Origin: Deltaproteobacteria bacterium
Lineage (GTDB): Bacteria; Desulfobacterota; Desulfobaccia; Desulfobaccales; 0-14-0-80-60-11
DNA length: 8,638 bases
Direction of reading: 5' to 3'
Assembly (NCBI GenBank): GCA_019308625.1
Contig: JAFDHU010000042.1
Span: forward strand, 1 to 8,638
Position numbers and translations under genes: made by a program. The notes under the pieces were generated by a model, which was not told the DNA's origin, searched no databases, and saw nothing but the letters and a program-made list of their open reading frames with translations. The stretch's first letter is position 1. Each line of letters opens with the position of its first letter. This document shows positions 1-8,001 of the stretch, in pieces.

Positions 1-2783
1 ATGCCGATTTGGACATACACGTCGTTCACCAGCCCCCGGAGCCAGGTCCCCAGCAGGGCCCCGAACACGCTGATGGGCAGGCCCAGGATTACCCCGAAGG
101 GGATGGCCCAGCTCTCGTACAGGGCGGCCAGTACCAGGAAGACGAAGACTAAAGCGAAGGCAAAGATAGGTCCGATTTGGCCGCTGGCCAGCTTTTCCTG
201 GTAAGCCAGCCCGGTCCACTCAAAGCCGAACCCCTGAGGCAGCTTTTCGGACAGGCGTTCCATGGTGGCGATGGCATCTCCGGAGCTGTAACCTGGAGCC
301 GTCTGCCCGGATAGTTCGGCGGTGCGGAACATGTTGTAGCGCTTAATAAGGATGGGCCCGGTTTGGCCGCCGATTTTGACCAGGGTACTCAGGGGTACCA
401 TGCGGCGGTCTGCAGTGCGCACATAGATGTTCCGGATATCCTCGGGATCCTTCCGAAACTCCGCCTCGGCCTGGGCCATGACCTTGTAGACCCGGCCGAA
501 TTTGTTGAACTCATTAATCATGTATCCCCCCAAGTAGAGCTGCAGGGCGTCAAACACCTTCTTCAGGGGAATTCCCAGGGTCTTCACCTTGTCCCGGTCA
601 ACGTCCAGCTTCACCTGGGGCACGTTGACCTGGAAGTTGTTAAACAGGGTGGCGATGGCTGGCTTTTGGATGGCGGCTTGCATCAGATTCTGGGCGGCCT
701 GATAGAGGGCTTCGGGGGTCTGGGCCGAGCGGTCCTGAAGCTCGTACTGGAAGCCGCTGACATTCCCCATACCGGGGATGGGGGGCAGGGTGTACACAAA
801 GACCTGGGCCTCCGGGTAGGCGCTGTACTCCCGGCGCAGCTTGGACATCAGGCTGTTGATTTGGGTCTCCCGAGTAGTCCGCTCCTCCCAGGGCTTCAGG
901 GTCATGATCATGCTGCCGACATCGGAGGTATAAGTGTTGGTCATCAGGTTGAAGCCGCCCAGGGTGATGGTGGTTTGGATAGCGTCCTGGGACAGGGCGA
1001 AATTCTCCGCCCGGGTCATCACTGCCTTGGTGCGCTCCAGGGAGGCCCCCGGCGGCAGGGTGGCGGTGACAAAAATCACCCCCTGATCTTCGTCCGGCAC
1101 AAACCCCCCGGGGAGGATTTTCAGAAGGCTTCCTGCCCCCAGGTAAACCACGGACAGCAAAATCACCGCCAGCACCAAACGCCGCATAAGAGTCCGCACC
1201 CCTTTGAGATAGCCTTCGGTAACCCGGGCAAAGCCCTTGTTGAACCAGCGGAAGAAAACGCCCAGGGGGCCCCGCATTTCCTTCCGGGGACGGAGCAGCA
1301 TGACGCACAGGGCCGGAGACAGGGTCAGGGCCATGATGCTGGACAGGACCACGGAGAAGGACAGGGTCAAGGCGAACTGGCGGTAGAGCTGCCCGGTGAT
1401 GCCTCCCACAAAGGCCACCGGCACGAATACCGACAGGAGCACCAAGGTGGTGCCAATCACCGGACTGGTCACCTCATCCATGGCCTTCTCCGTGGCCTCC
1501 AGGGGACTAAGCCCTTTTTCGATATGAGTCTCCGTGGCCTCCGTCACCACGATGGCGTCGTCTACCACCACCCCGATGGCCAGGACCAGGCCAAACATAG
1601 TTAAGGTATTGATGGAAAAGCCCAAAACCACAAAGGCCGCGAAGGTGCCGATTAAGGAGACGGGGATGGCTAGGCAGGGAATCAGGGTGGCCCGGAAACT
1701 CCCCAGAAAGATAAACACTACCAGGATCACCAGGAGCAGGGCCTCAAAGAAGGTCTTCACCACTTCCTTAAGGGCCGCCTGGACAAACCGGGTGTTGTCG
1801 TAGGAAATCTCGTATTCCAGGCCGGGGGGAAAGCGCTTTTTGGCTTCTTTCATGAAGGCCCGGATTTTGTTGGCCACCTCCAGGGCGTTGGCGCCGGGAA
1901 GCTGGTAAATAATCATAGTAGTGGAGGGCTGGCCGGCCCGCCGGGAATATGAAGTGTAAGTCTTGGCCCCCATCTCGGTGCGGGCCACGTCCCGGATGCG
2001 CAGGATGGAGCCATCCGGCAGGGTGCGGACGATAATGTTTTCAAATTCCTCTTTGTCCGATAGGCGGCCCTTGACGTCCACGGTGTACTGGAAGCTCACC
2101 CCCGCCGCGGCCGGAGGCTGTCCCACCTGACCAGCCGGAGCCTGGACATTCTGGTCCTGCACCGCCTGGGAGATGTCGTCAGCCGTGAGCCCCAGCTTGG
2201 CCAACTTGTCCGGCCGGACCCACAGGCGCATGGCGTATTCCCGCTCCCCGGCGATGGAAATGTTGCCCACCCCGTAGATGCGGAAAATGGGGTCATAAAG
2301 GTTGATGCGGGCGTAGTTGCTCAGGAACAGGTCGTCATAAGTGCCATCCGGGGAGAACAGGGACAGAACCAGGAGCATGTCGGGGGAGGCTTTCCGGGTG
2401 GTAATGCCGTAGCTTTTCACCTCGGGCGGAAGGGACTTTTCCGCCCGACTCACCCGGTTCTGCACATCCACCTGGGCGATGTCCAGGTCGGTGCCCACCG
2501 CGAAGGTGCAGGTGAGGTAGTAGCGCCCGTCGCTGGTGCTGGTGGAGGACATGTACAGCATGTTTTCCGCGCCGTTCACCTCTTGCTCGATGGGAATGGC
2601 CACGTTTTCCTCCACCACCTTGGCGCTGGCGCCGGTGTAGAAGGTTTCCACCGTGACCGTGGGCGGACTGATCTGAGGATACTGGGCGACAGGCAAAGAA
2701 AAAATGGCCACTCCTCCGGCGATGACGATCACCAGGGCGATGACCATGGCGAAAATAGGCCGGTGAATGAAGAACCTGGACAT
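1..2783 (-). CDS. RND multidrug efflux transporter, AcrB/HAE1 family (C-terminus beyond window)
   Basis: Inner-membrane proton/drug antiporter subunit of a tripartite efflux pump. The frame is open for 927 codons from the ATG at 2783-2781 to the window edge. AcrB-type proteins are about 1,040 residues, so roughly 110-120 C-terminal residues, including the last transmembrane helices, are missing. Visible hallmarks are the N-terminus MSRFFIHRPIFAMVIALVI leading into TM1, the TM4 segment GVVVDDAIVV with the proton-relay aspartates at residues 408 and 409 (AcrB D407/D408), the porter-domain motif GGFVPDEDQG near residue 560, and ALYESWAIPF followed by VNDVYVQIG at the edge. The start sits 6 nt after the adaptor stop and is preceded by AAGGGGG. 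The two genes are clearly co-transcribed. The family is certain; the substrate cannot be read from sequence. The HAE1 subtype (drugs, bile-salt-like amphiphiles, solvents) is favoured over heavy-metal CusA types. Confidence 0.96.
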   Translation of the reverse strand, partial: MSRFFIHRPIFAMVIALVIVIAGGVAIFSLPVAQYPQISPPTVTVETFYTGASAKVVEENVAIPIEQEVNGAENMLYMSSTSTSDGRYYLTCTFAVGTDLDIAQVDVQNRVSRAEKSLPPEVKSYGITTRKASPDMLLVLSLFSPDGTYDDLFLSNYARINLYDPIFRIYGVGNISIAGEREYAMRLWVRPDKLAKLGLTADDISQAVQDQNVQAPAGQVGQPPAAAGVSFQYTVDVKGRLSDKEEFENIIVRTLPDGSILRIRDVARTEMGAKTYTSYSRRAGQPSTTMIIYQLPGANALEVANKIRAFMKEAKKRFPPGLEYEISYDNTRFVQAALKEVVKTFFEALLLVILVVFIFLGSFRATLIPCLAIPVSLIGTFAAFVVLGFSINTLTMFGLVLAIGVVVDDAIVVTEATETHIEKGLSPLEATEKAMDEVTSPVIGTTLVLLSVFVPVAFVGGITGQLYRQFALTLSFSVVLSSIMALTLSPALCVMLLRPRKEMRGPLGVFFRWFNKGFARVTEGYLKGVRTLMRRLVLAVILLSVVYLGAGSLLKILPGGFVPDEDQGVIFVTATLPPGASLERTKAVMTRAENFALSQDAIQTTITLGGFNLMTNTYTSDVGSMIMTLKPWEERTTRETQINSLMSKLRREYSAYPEAQVFVYTLPPIPGMGNVSGFQYELQDRSAQTPEALYQAAQNLMQAAIQKPAIATLFNNFQVNVPQVKLDVDRDKVKTLGIPLKKVFDALQLYLGGYMINEFNKFGRVYKVMAQAEAEFRKDPEDIRNIYVRTADRRMVPLSTLVKIGGQTGPILIKRYNMFRTAELSGQTAPGYSSGDAIATMERLSEKLPQGFGFEWTGLAYQEKLASGQIGPIFAFALVFVFLVLAALYESWAIPFGVILGLPISVFGALLGTWLRGLVNDVYVQIG

Positions 2784-2789
2784 GCCCCC

Positions 2790-4031
2790 TTATTCCCCTT
2801 TCTCCGGGCTCGGGGGCTGCTCATGACCGGCTTTCTTGGTCGGACTGGCGGGCTTCTCCCGGCTGACGGGCTCCTTCTTGGGTGTTACTTTCTGACCCGG
2901 AATGGCCTTCTGCAGGCCTTCCACGATCACCTGCTCTCCGGCTTTCACCCCTTTGGTGATGATGAAATACTCTTGGTAGCGGGGTCCCAAGGTGACGGTG
3001 TGCAGGGCCACCTTGTTCTCCGGGCCCACCACCAACACGGTCTTGACCCCCTGCATTTCCTGCACCGCCTTCTGAGGGACCAGCAGGGCGTCGGGCTTTT
3101 CCTCCAGGGCCAACCGGATGCGGGCGAACAGGCCAGGCCTGAGCAGCATGTCCGGGTTGGGAAAGCTCACATAAATTTTCAGGGTGCCGGTGGTGAGGTC
3201 CAGGGCCCGGTCCACAAAGCTCAAGGTGCCTTTGTAGGGATAGATGGAGTTGTCGGCCATGAGCAGTTCAAAAATGGCCCTCGGGTCCTTGGCCTTGCTT
3301 TTATCGGTCTGAGGATACTTACGGGCCAGCTTGAGATAATCGGTCTCGCTGATGCTGAAGACCACCCGCATGGGGTCCCAGGAGGACAGGGTGGTCAGGA
3401 GGGTTTGGTCCTTGGTGACCAGATTGCCCACTGTCACCTCATGTTTGCCAATGACTCCGGTTACCGGGGCGCGGATTTGGGTGAATTCCAGGTTCAGTTC
3501 GGCCTTCTCCACCATAGCCTTGGCCTTTTCAATGGAGGCCCGGCTGTACCGGGCTTCGGCCTCGGCCTTGTCCAGGTCCTGCTGGGGCACTGCTTTGGCC
3601 GCGGCCAAGGGCCGCAGGCGGTCCACATCCTTCTGGGCCTTCCACAGGGCGGCCTCAGCTTGGGCCAGTTGGCCCCGGGCGTCATCCAGTGCCGCTTTGT
3701 AAGGCCGCTGATCAATGAGGAATAGGAGCTGACCGGCCTTGACCACGCTGCCTTCCTTGAAATAGATCTTTTCCAGGTATCCCTCCACCCGGGCCCTGAT
3801 TTCCACCGACTCCAGGGCCTCGGTACGGCCCACGTATTCTACGTAGATGGGTACGGTTTTCTGAAGCACCGGGGCCACCAGCACCGTGGGCGACGGCCCC
3901 GTCGGGCCGGTCTCCTTCTGGCCCTTTCCCCTGCAGGCCGCGCCAAGCAGCAGCATCAGGGCAATCGTGGTGAATATGAGACCGAAACGGCCCGAAAGAC
4001 ACAATAGTCCACTTGTATCCTGTGATGACAT
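2790..4031 (-). CDS. RND efflux periplasmic adaptor (AcrA/MexA-type membrane fusion protein), probable lipoprotein
   Basis: Periplasmic adaptor linking the RND transporter to an outer-membrane channel. With the start at 4031 it has 413 residues, normal for AcrA-type proteins (about 380-400). A positively charged start, a hydrophobic stretch (about residues 17-31) and LLLGAAC ending at Cys33 suggest an acylated lipoprotein, although Gly at -3 of the lipobox is not ideal. Domains in order: first lipoyl half about 76-110 (RVEGYLEKIYFKEGSVVKAG), alpha-helical hairpin about 111-181, second lipoyl half about 183-216 (IRAPVTGVIG), beta-barrel about 221-311 (ending LRPGLFARIRL), membrane-proximal domain about 312-382, then a Lys/Pro/Glu-rich tail of about 30 residues that is longer than usual. 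The frame stays open upstream to an ATG at 4151, but that would add 40 non-signal-like residues, overlap the upstream gene and include the promoter. The ATG at 4031 has AGGA 9 nt upstream. Confidence 0.94.
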   Translation of the reverse strand: MSSQDTSGLLCLSGRFGLIFTTIALMLLLGAACRGKGQKETGPTGPSPTVLVAPVLQKTVPIYVEYVGRTEALESVEIRARVEGYLEKIYFKEGSVVKAGQLLFLIDQRPYKAALDDARGQLAQAEAALWKAQKDVDRLRPLAAAKAVPQQDLDKAEAEARYSRASIEKAKAMVEKAELNLEFTQIRAPVTGVIGKHEVTVGNLVTKDQTLLTTLSSWDPMRVVFSISETDYLKLARKYPQTDKSKAKDPRAIFELLMADNSIYPYKGTLSFVDRALDLTTGTLKIYVSFPNPDMLLRPGLFARIRLALEEKPDALLVPQKAVQEMQGVKTVLVVGPENKVALHTVTLGPRYQEYFIITKGVKAGEQVIVEGLQKAIPGQKVTPKKEPVSREKPASPTKKAGHEQPPSPEKGE

Positions 4032-4082
4032 GGGCAAAATTCCTGTTTTCCAAGGTAAGGAGTCTGAACCACTCAGTACGGG

Positions 4083-4126
4083 CGGTAGCGTTACCGTAAT
4101 ATATGTCCTGATGGAGCTTCTGTAAA
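4083..4126 (-). promoter_or_regulatory. Sigma70-like promoter with overlapping palindrome, upstream of the efflux operon
   Basis: On the minus strand TTTACA (4126-4121) and TATATT (4103-4098) are separated by exactly 17 nt, each one mismatch from the sigma70 consensus. A start is expected near 4091. The sequence CGGTA-gcgt-TACCG (4083-4096), a 5-bp inverted repeat with a 4-nt centre, lies right over the predicted start, where a repressor such as a TetR-family protein commonly binds. The promoter begins 11 nt beyond the stop of the upstream membrane-protein gene, so the adaptor-transporter pair can be expressed separately from the cyclase cluster. The promoter match is seen directly. The operator role is inferred, and the repeat is short. 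Confidence 0.6.
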
Positions 4127-4137
4127 CAAAATAGCTT

Positions 4138-4935
4138 TTATTTGAATGCATAAATAACTATTAACAGAAGCGAATAGCCGACTACCCCGAAAAAGAAGGG
4201 CCAGAATCGGGCCTCATGCCGGTGAGGCATCTCCTCGTTGAAGACATTCATAATGATGCCTCCGGCCACAAAGGAATACATGCCGATGTAGACCGCTGGG
4301 GCAAGCTCGGTGAGGACTCCCAGCAACCATCCCAGAAACAACGCGACAGCAAAAACCCATCGGCCCAAGACATCAAACTTTTCCCGGTAAATTTTCCAAA
4401 GGCTGTGGTTGATGCCCAGGAAATGAAGTCCCAGGGCGATGACCAGAAGCATCAGGACCAGTTTTCCGGGAAACACATGATGTACGATGAGATAACCGAT
4501 GAGAACGTTGTAGGCGGCAAATATGCCGATATGTAGGAGAAAAAGGCGGTAGGGGGCCTGGCTCTCTCCCGGCCCCCCCGGCGGCCTTTTGTGTTGCACC
4601 AGCCAATCCACCCAGTAGAAAAACACCAGTCCGGCCAAAGCCGAGAGAAAAATATCGTAAATCAGGAAATTTTTGAGTCCTCCGCACCACTGAACTATCC
4701 CCAATGCCTCGCAGATTCGGGGCACTGCTGGCTCCGCCTGGCGTCGGGCCAAGACCTCCGCCTGCCACAGGCTCAACTTGGGCAGCAGGCCCATGAACAC
4801 ATAGGCCACCGCCGCGCCGCCGGAAAACGAAAGCCAGTTACTATGGCGGTCAGAGCGAATAAACCGCCAACGACCGCACCAGATATGTAGGCCCGCCAGG
4901 ACCGCCACTGCCAGCAGGGGATCTAGCTGGAACAT
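4138..4935 (-). CDS. Multi-pass membrane protein, distantly ZIP-transporter-like, function unknown
   Basis: A protein of 265 residues with about eight hydrophobic segments (roughly 6-22, 36-52, 91-111, 130-150, 157-174, 191-210, 214-233 and 243-263). The number of segments, GGAAVAYVFMGLLPKL near the N-terminus and the late SFVAGGIIMNVFNEEMP segment (residues 221-237) recall the ZIP metal-transporter fold. The TM4-like segment reads AAYNVLIGYLI, where true ZIPs carry an HN..(P/D)(E/D)G metal site, so the classic ligands are missing. I cannot name a function; it may be a non-transporting relative or an unrelated family. The start at 4935 was chosen because it lies 4 nt past the cyclase stop with GGGGA upstream. 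An in-frame ATG at 4986 would overlap the cyclase by 47 nt and add a polar leader. Tight spacing to the cyclase suggests translational coupling and a shared role at the membrane. Confidence 0.85.
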   Translation of the reverse strand: MFQLDPLLAVAVLAGLHIWCGRWRFIRSDRHSNWLSFSGGAAVAYVFMGLLPKLSLWQAEVLARRQAEPAVPRICEALGIVQWCGGLKNFLIYDIFLSALAGLVFFYWVDWLVQHKRPPGGPGESQAPYRLFLLHIGIFAAYNVLIGYLIVHHVFPGKLVLMLLVIALGLHFLGINHSLWKIYREKFDVLGRWVFAVALFLGWLLGVLTELAPAVYIGMYSFVAGGIIMNVFNEEMPHRHEARFWPFFFGVVGYSLLLIVIYAFK

Positions 4936-4939
4936 AGAG

Positions 4940-7195
4940 TCAGGTCCCCGGGGCTGGGTTGGCTCCGCCAGCCAGGATGGTCTCATCCAAAAAGCGGTGG
5001 AGGCGGGCCGCGGCAGGTTCGTCCAGACCGGAGAAGCGAACCACGTAAGAGCTTTCCTGCTCCTTCAGGCCCACCACCTTGCCGTCGGCAAACTCCTCGA
5101 CACCCGCCTGGCCGGGAAGCTGCACCTGGAGGGAGGAAAAGACCTCCAGCTTCAAGTCGGTGACGATTTCAGCCCCGGCGAGGGAGAGGGCCAAGAGTCT
5201 GGCCTCATGAACTTCGGGCTCCACCCGCTTCCCCCGCAGGAGCCGCAGGCGGATGGGGATGGGACGGGACAGCCGGGTCAGTTCCGGCACCGTGGGAGCA
5301 AGCTGCGCCTCTGGCAGCCCCCTCAGACCCCTGACTTCCCAGAGGTGAAGGGGTCCAGCTATCCCCTTGCCAAAGACTTCCAGGGGACCGGCAGCAATGA
5401 CTTCCTCCTGCACCAGCCGGAAAGTGGCGTCGGAAATAAGCACCTGGCCGCCTACGGTAAAGGATTCAATGCGGGCCGCCAGGTTAACCGCCTGACCCAC
5501 CACCCCGTATTTGATGCGGGACCGGGACCCCATATTGCCCACCACGCAGGAGCCGCTGTTGAGGCCCACGCCCATCTCCAGAACCGGCAAGTCCAGCCGG
5601 AGCATCGGGGCATTGAGCTCCTGCCGGGCCAGTTGCATGGCCACCGCGCACTTCACCGCCCGGGAGGCATGTTCCGGGTCCGGCTCCGGGGCCCCGAACA
5701 CGGCGAACAGGCTGTCGCCCACAAAATCCACCACATAGCCGCCGTGCTCGGCGATTATCTGGACCATCCGGTCAAAGTGTCGGTTCAACAGCAGCACGAC
5801 TCCTTCCGGAGCGGTGCTGTCAGAGAAGCGGGTGAAGTTGCGCAAATCAGCGAACAGCACGGTGACCTCGCGTCTCTCTCCCCCCAGCATGGCTTCCTTT
5901 CCCTGAACCACAATCTCCTGGACAATCTGCTGGGGGGCGAACCGGGTAAAAGACCGGAGGCTGGCCCGCATGCGCCTCACCGCCTCCTGCAGGATCTGAA
6001 TCTCATAAATGTTGGATTTGAAGTCCAGCCGGCCGTCAAGCTGAAACTTGCCGATGCGGTCGGTTTCCTCGGCGATGCGCAGGATGGGGCCGGAAATGCG
6101 CCGGGAGAAGAGAATCAGGAGAATAGAAGACAGAATCAAAATCAGCAGACAGATAAGCAAAACCCCTTTGTTTATTTGCTTGACCGCCCCGATAAAGTCG
6201 TCTTCCGGGACGATGACCCCCACTTTCCAGGCTTTGCCGAAGGAGGGGGGAAAGCTGGTGAAAGAGGCCAGATAGCGCTTTCCGCCCACCTCCACCGACA
6301 CTTTGGGCTTTCCCTCCCGCTGATGCCGGCGAAAGGCCGCCCTGATGCTGGCATAGCCCAATTCCGTCAAATAGGCCGGGCGCAGCACTCCGTCTTCTCC
6401 GGCATCCAGCACCTTGGCGGGGTCGGGAAAGGCCACTACCTCCTGCCGCTCATTGAAGATGAAGGCAAAGCCGGTGCGCACTACCTTCAGGGACTTCAAG
6501 AAGCGCGACAGGCTGCTCAATTCAATGTCGCAGCCGATTACCCCCAGCAGCTTGCCTTGGGCATTCCTCACCGGGTAAGAGGTGGTGACACCTGGCTTCT
6601 GGTCAGTGTAGAAGAAATACATGTCCGTCCAGCACAGGTGCCCGGTTCCTTTGGCGGCCCGATACCAGGGCCGGACCCGGGGGTCATACCGGTCGGTCCG
6701 GGTGGTCTCCACCTTCGCCACCTCCTGGCTGGAGTTGCGGTATTTCCAGGTGGTCAGGGGAGGGGATACCCGGCGGTCAATGATTTTGGTGGCAATGGTG
6801 CCGTCCGGCATCCGCTTGGTCATCAGGAAATTTCCCGCCTCATCGCCGATGTTGATCATGGCGATTTGGGGGAAGGCCCGCATTATCTCCAGGGCATAGC
6901 GTTCCAGGCGCGGGCGGTCATGCAAGGACACCACCCCGGCGCCCGCGATATGCGAGCTGACTTCTGCCAGCCGGGCCGCCGGCATCAAATAGTGCGTGGT
7001 GCGGTTGATTACGGCGTTGGTGGTCTTGGCCATGATGTCGTCGCATAACAGCCGCACCACCCGGGTGGTGTTGCGATAAGTAAAAAGAATCACGACCAGG
7101 ACGGTGATCACCAGGAGCCCCCCGAACACCGTCAGGATGTCCACCCGCAGCTTGCGGCGGGTCAGGAAACGGAAAGGATGCTTCAGTCCTGCCAT
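4940..7195 (-). CDS. Membrane-bound class III nucleotide cyclase: dCache sensor - HAMP - cyclase - PilZ-like tail
   Basis: A 751-residue receptor cyclase. Domains in order: TM1 about 20-40; periplasmic dCache-type sensor about 45-340 (signature YDPRVRPWY at 170-178, SYPVRNAQGKLLGVIGCDIE at 206-225); TM2 about 344-363; HAMP about 364-415; class III catalytic domain about 440-615; C-terminal beta-rich region about 644-740 resembling PilZ. Catalytic features: metal-binding Asp450 (LFADLRNFT) and Asp494 (FVGDSLFAVFG), and transition-state Asn571 and Arg575 (NLAARIE). The position normally occupied by the adenine-selecting Lys is Asp490 (YVVDFVGD), and its partner position is Gly564 (KYGVVG). Cyclic-nucleotide synthesis is therefore likely, but the base is uncertain. 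The PilZ-like tail has ALSLAG (669-674) in place of (D/N)xSxxG and no RxxxR, so c-di-GMP binding is doubtful. The gene follows the channel gene by 42 nt with a weak ribosome site and ends 4 nt before the next start. A periplasmic ligand probably controls activity through HAMP. Confidence 0.95.
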   Translation of the reverse strand: MAGLKHPFRFLTRRKLRVDILTVFGGLLVITVLVVILFTYRNTTRVVRLLCDDIMAKTTNAVINRTTHYLMPAARLAEVSSHIAGAGVVSLHDRPRLERYALEIMRAFPQIAMINIGDEAGNFLMTKRMPDGTIATKIIDRRVSPPLTTWKYRNSSQEVAKVETTRTDRYDPRVRPWYRAAKGTGHLCWTDMYFFYTDQKPGVTTSYPVRNAQGKLLGVIGCDIELSSLSRFLKSLKVVRTGFAFIFNERQEVVAFPDPAKVLDAGEDGVLRPAYLTELGYASIRAAFRRHQREGKPKVSVEVGGKRYLASFTSFPPSFGKAWKVGVIVPEDDFIGAVKQINKGVLLICLLILILSSILLILFSRRISGPILRIAEETDRIGKFQLDGRLDFKSNIYEIQILQEAVRRMRASLRSFTRFAPQQIVQEIVVQGKEAMLGGERREVTVLFADLRNFTRFSDSTAPEGVVLLLNRHFDRMVQIIAEHGGYVVDFVGDSLFAVFGAPEPDPEHASRAVKCAVAMQLARQELNAPMLRLDLPVLEMGVGLNSGSCVVGNMGSRSRIKYGVVGQAVNLAARIESFTVGGQVLISDATFRLVQEEVIAAGPLEVFGKGIAGPLHLWEVRGLRGLPEAQLAPTVPELTRLSRPIPIRLRLLRGKRVEPEVHEARLLALSLAGAEIVTDLKLEVFSSLQVQLPGQAGVEEFADGKVVGLKEQESSYVVRFSGLDEPAAARLHRFLDETILAGGANPAPGT

Positions 7196-7237
7196 GAATT
7201 TTCAGGCCCGATGGTCAGGCGGCCGGTTTCTCCCTGT

Positions 7238-7930
7238 TCAGTCGGTTTTGCTCCGGGTCAGGATTTCCATGGAAATCAGCCAGGCCAGGGTGATAGCCGG
7301 GTAAAGCTGCCCGGTCAAGGCCTCAAACAAAGCCGCCAGCCGGGCGCCGGGGTGCACCGGCACAATATCCCCGTAACCCAGAGTGGTGAGGGTCACAAAG
7401 CTGAAATAAAACAGATGCGGTTCCACCGCCTCGGCATTGCTGACGTCCACTTGGGGCGGAAAGTCAATGGCGCCCGGCCGGGACAAATGGATGAACTGGT
7501 AAAGGGAGGCCCACATGGCGCCGATGAGGAGATAGGCGGCGATAGCCCCGCAGACCCGGTGAAAGGTGATGGGCCCTTTTTGGAACACCCGGGCCAGGGT
7601 CAGGGCCACCAGCAACCCAAGACACATAAAGGAGGCCAAGGCCCCCACCGAGGCCAGCAGCATGGCGGGCAGGAAGTGTTTGAGCCAAACGAAGATCAAC
7701 GCAACCGCTGCCAGCCCGCCCACGATAATCCGGGCCACAGGCCGGTCAATCACGGTCATCACGCCGGTAATAAGCAGCAGGGAAAAAAAGACCAGCACCA
7801 GAACCTTGCCAAAGGGATAGTCATACAGAGGATTAAGGGCGATGAAAAAGAGGATAATGAACACCAGCAGCGCGGTCAGGCCGTTGTCCGTGGTCCAGAA
7901 TCTGGAGAAATGAAAGGGTTCCTTTTCCAT
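7238..7930 (-). CDS. Potassium channel-like protein, six TM, Ion_trans_2 pore
   Basis: A 230-residue inner-membrane protein with hydrophobic segments at about 17-33, 41-60, 66-83, 88-112, 127-147 and 193-222. Between the last two lie a pore helix and the selectivity filter TTLGYGD (residues 182-188), the signature of K+-selective channels, so tetrameric K+ conduction is expected. No arginine-rich S4 voltage sensor is obvious. The C-terminus stops about 10 residues after the last helix, so there is no cytosolic RCK/TrkA or cyclic-nucleotide-binding domain. It is the first gene of the channel-cyclase-membrane protein cluster. A link to the cyclase is suggested by position only. The ATG at 7930 is the only reasonable start in frame, but its ribosome site is poor (GAG 4 nt upstream), implying low translation. 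Pore identity is strong; the physiological role is unknown. Confidence 0.92.
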   Translation of the reverse strand: MEKEPFHFSRFWTTDNGLTALLVFIILFFIALNPLYDYPFGKVLVLVFFSLLLITGVMTVIDRPVARIIVGGLAAVALIFVWLKHFLPAMLLASVGALASFMCLGLLVALTLARVFQKGPITFHRVCGAIAAYLLIGAMWASLYQFIHLSRPGAIDFPPQVDVSNAEAVEPHLFYFSFVTLTTLGYGDIVPVHPGARLAALFEALTGQLYPAITLAWLISMEILTRSKTD

Positions 7931-8001
7931 GAAGCTCGTGGTCCAGGCGTCCGGGTTGGCCGCCGCCGGCCGGCTTACAGCGAATGGAAGGAGTGGAGTA
8001 A

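Noticed and set aside
363..1604. A 413-codon plus-strand open frame opposite the RND transporter
   Set aside because: It lies antisense to conserved transporter sequence and its product is repetitive Gly/His/Gln-rich, typical of a codon-bias shadow. The same holds for 2583-3725 and 7178-8029.
4032..4151. An N-terminal extension of the adaptor to the ATG at 4151
   Set aside because: It would overlap the upstream gene, run through the promoter and place 40 extra residues before the signal peptide. The ATG at 4031 has a good ribosome site and a lipoprotein-type leader.
4997..7048. A 683-codon plus-strand open frame opposite the cyclase gene
   Set aside because: It is antisense to a gene with clear domains and catalytic residues. 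Its protein is low-complexity in style (Gly, His, Gln-rich) with no recognisable family. Long antisense frames are expected at this GC content.
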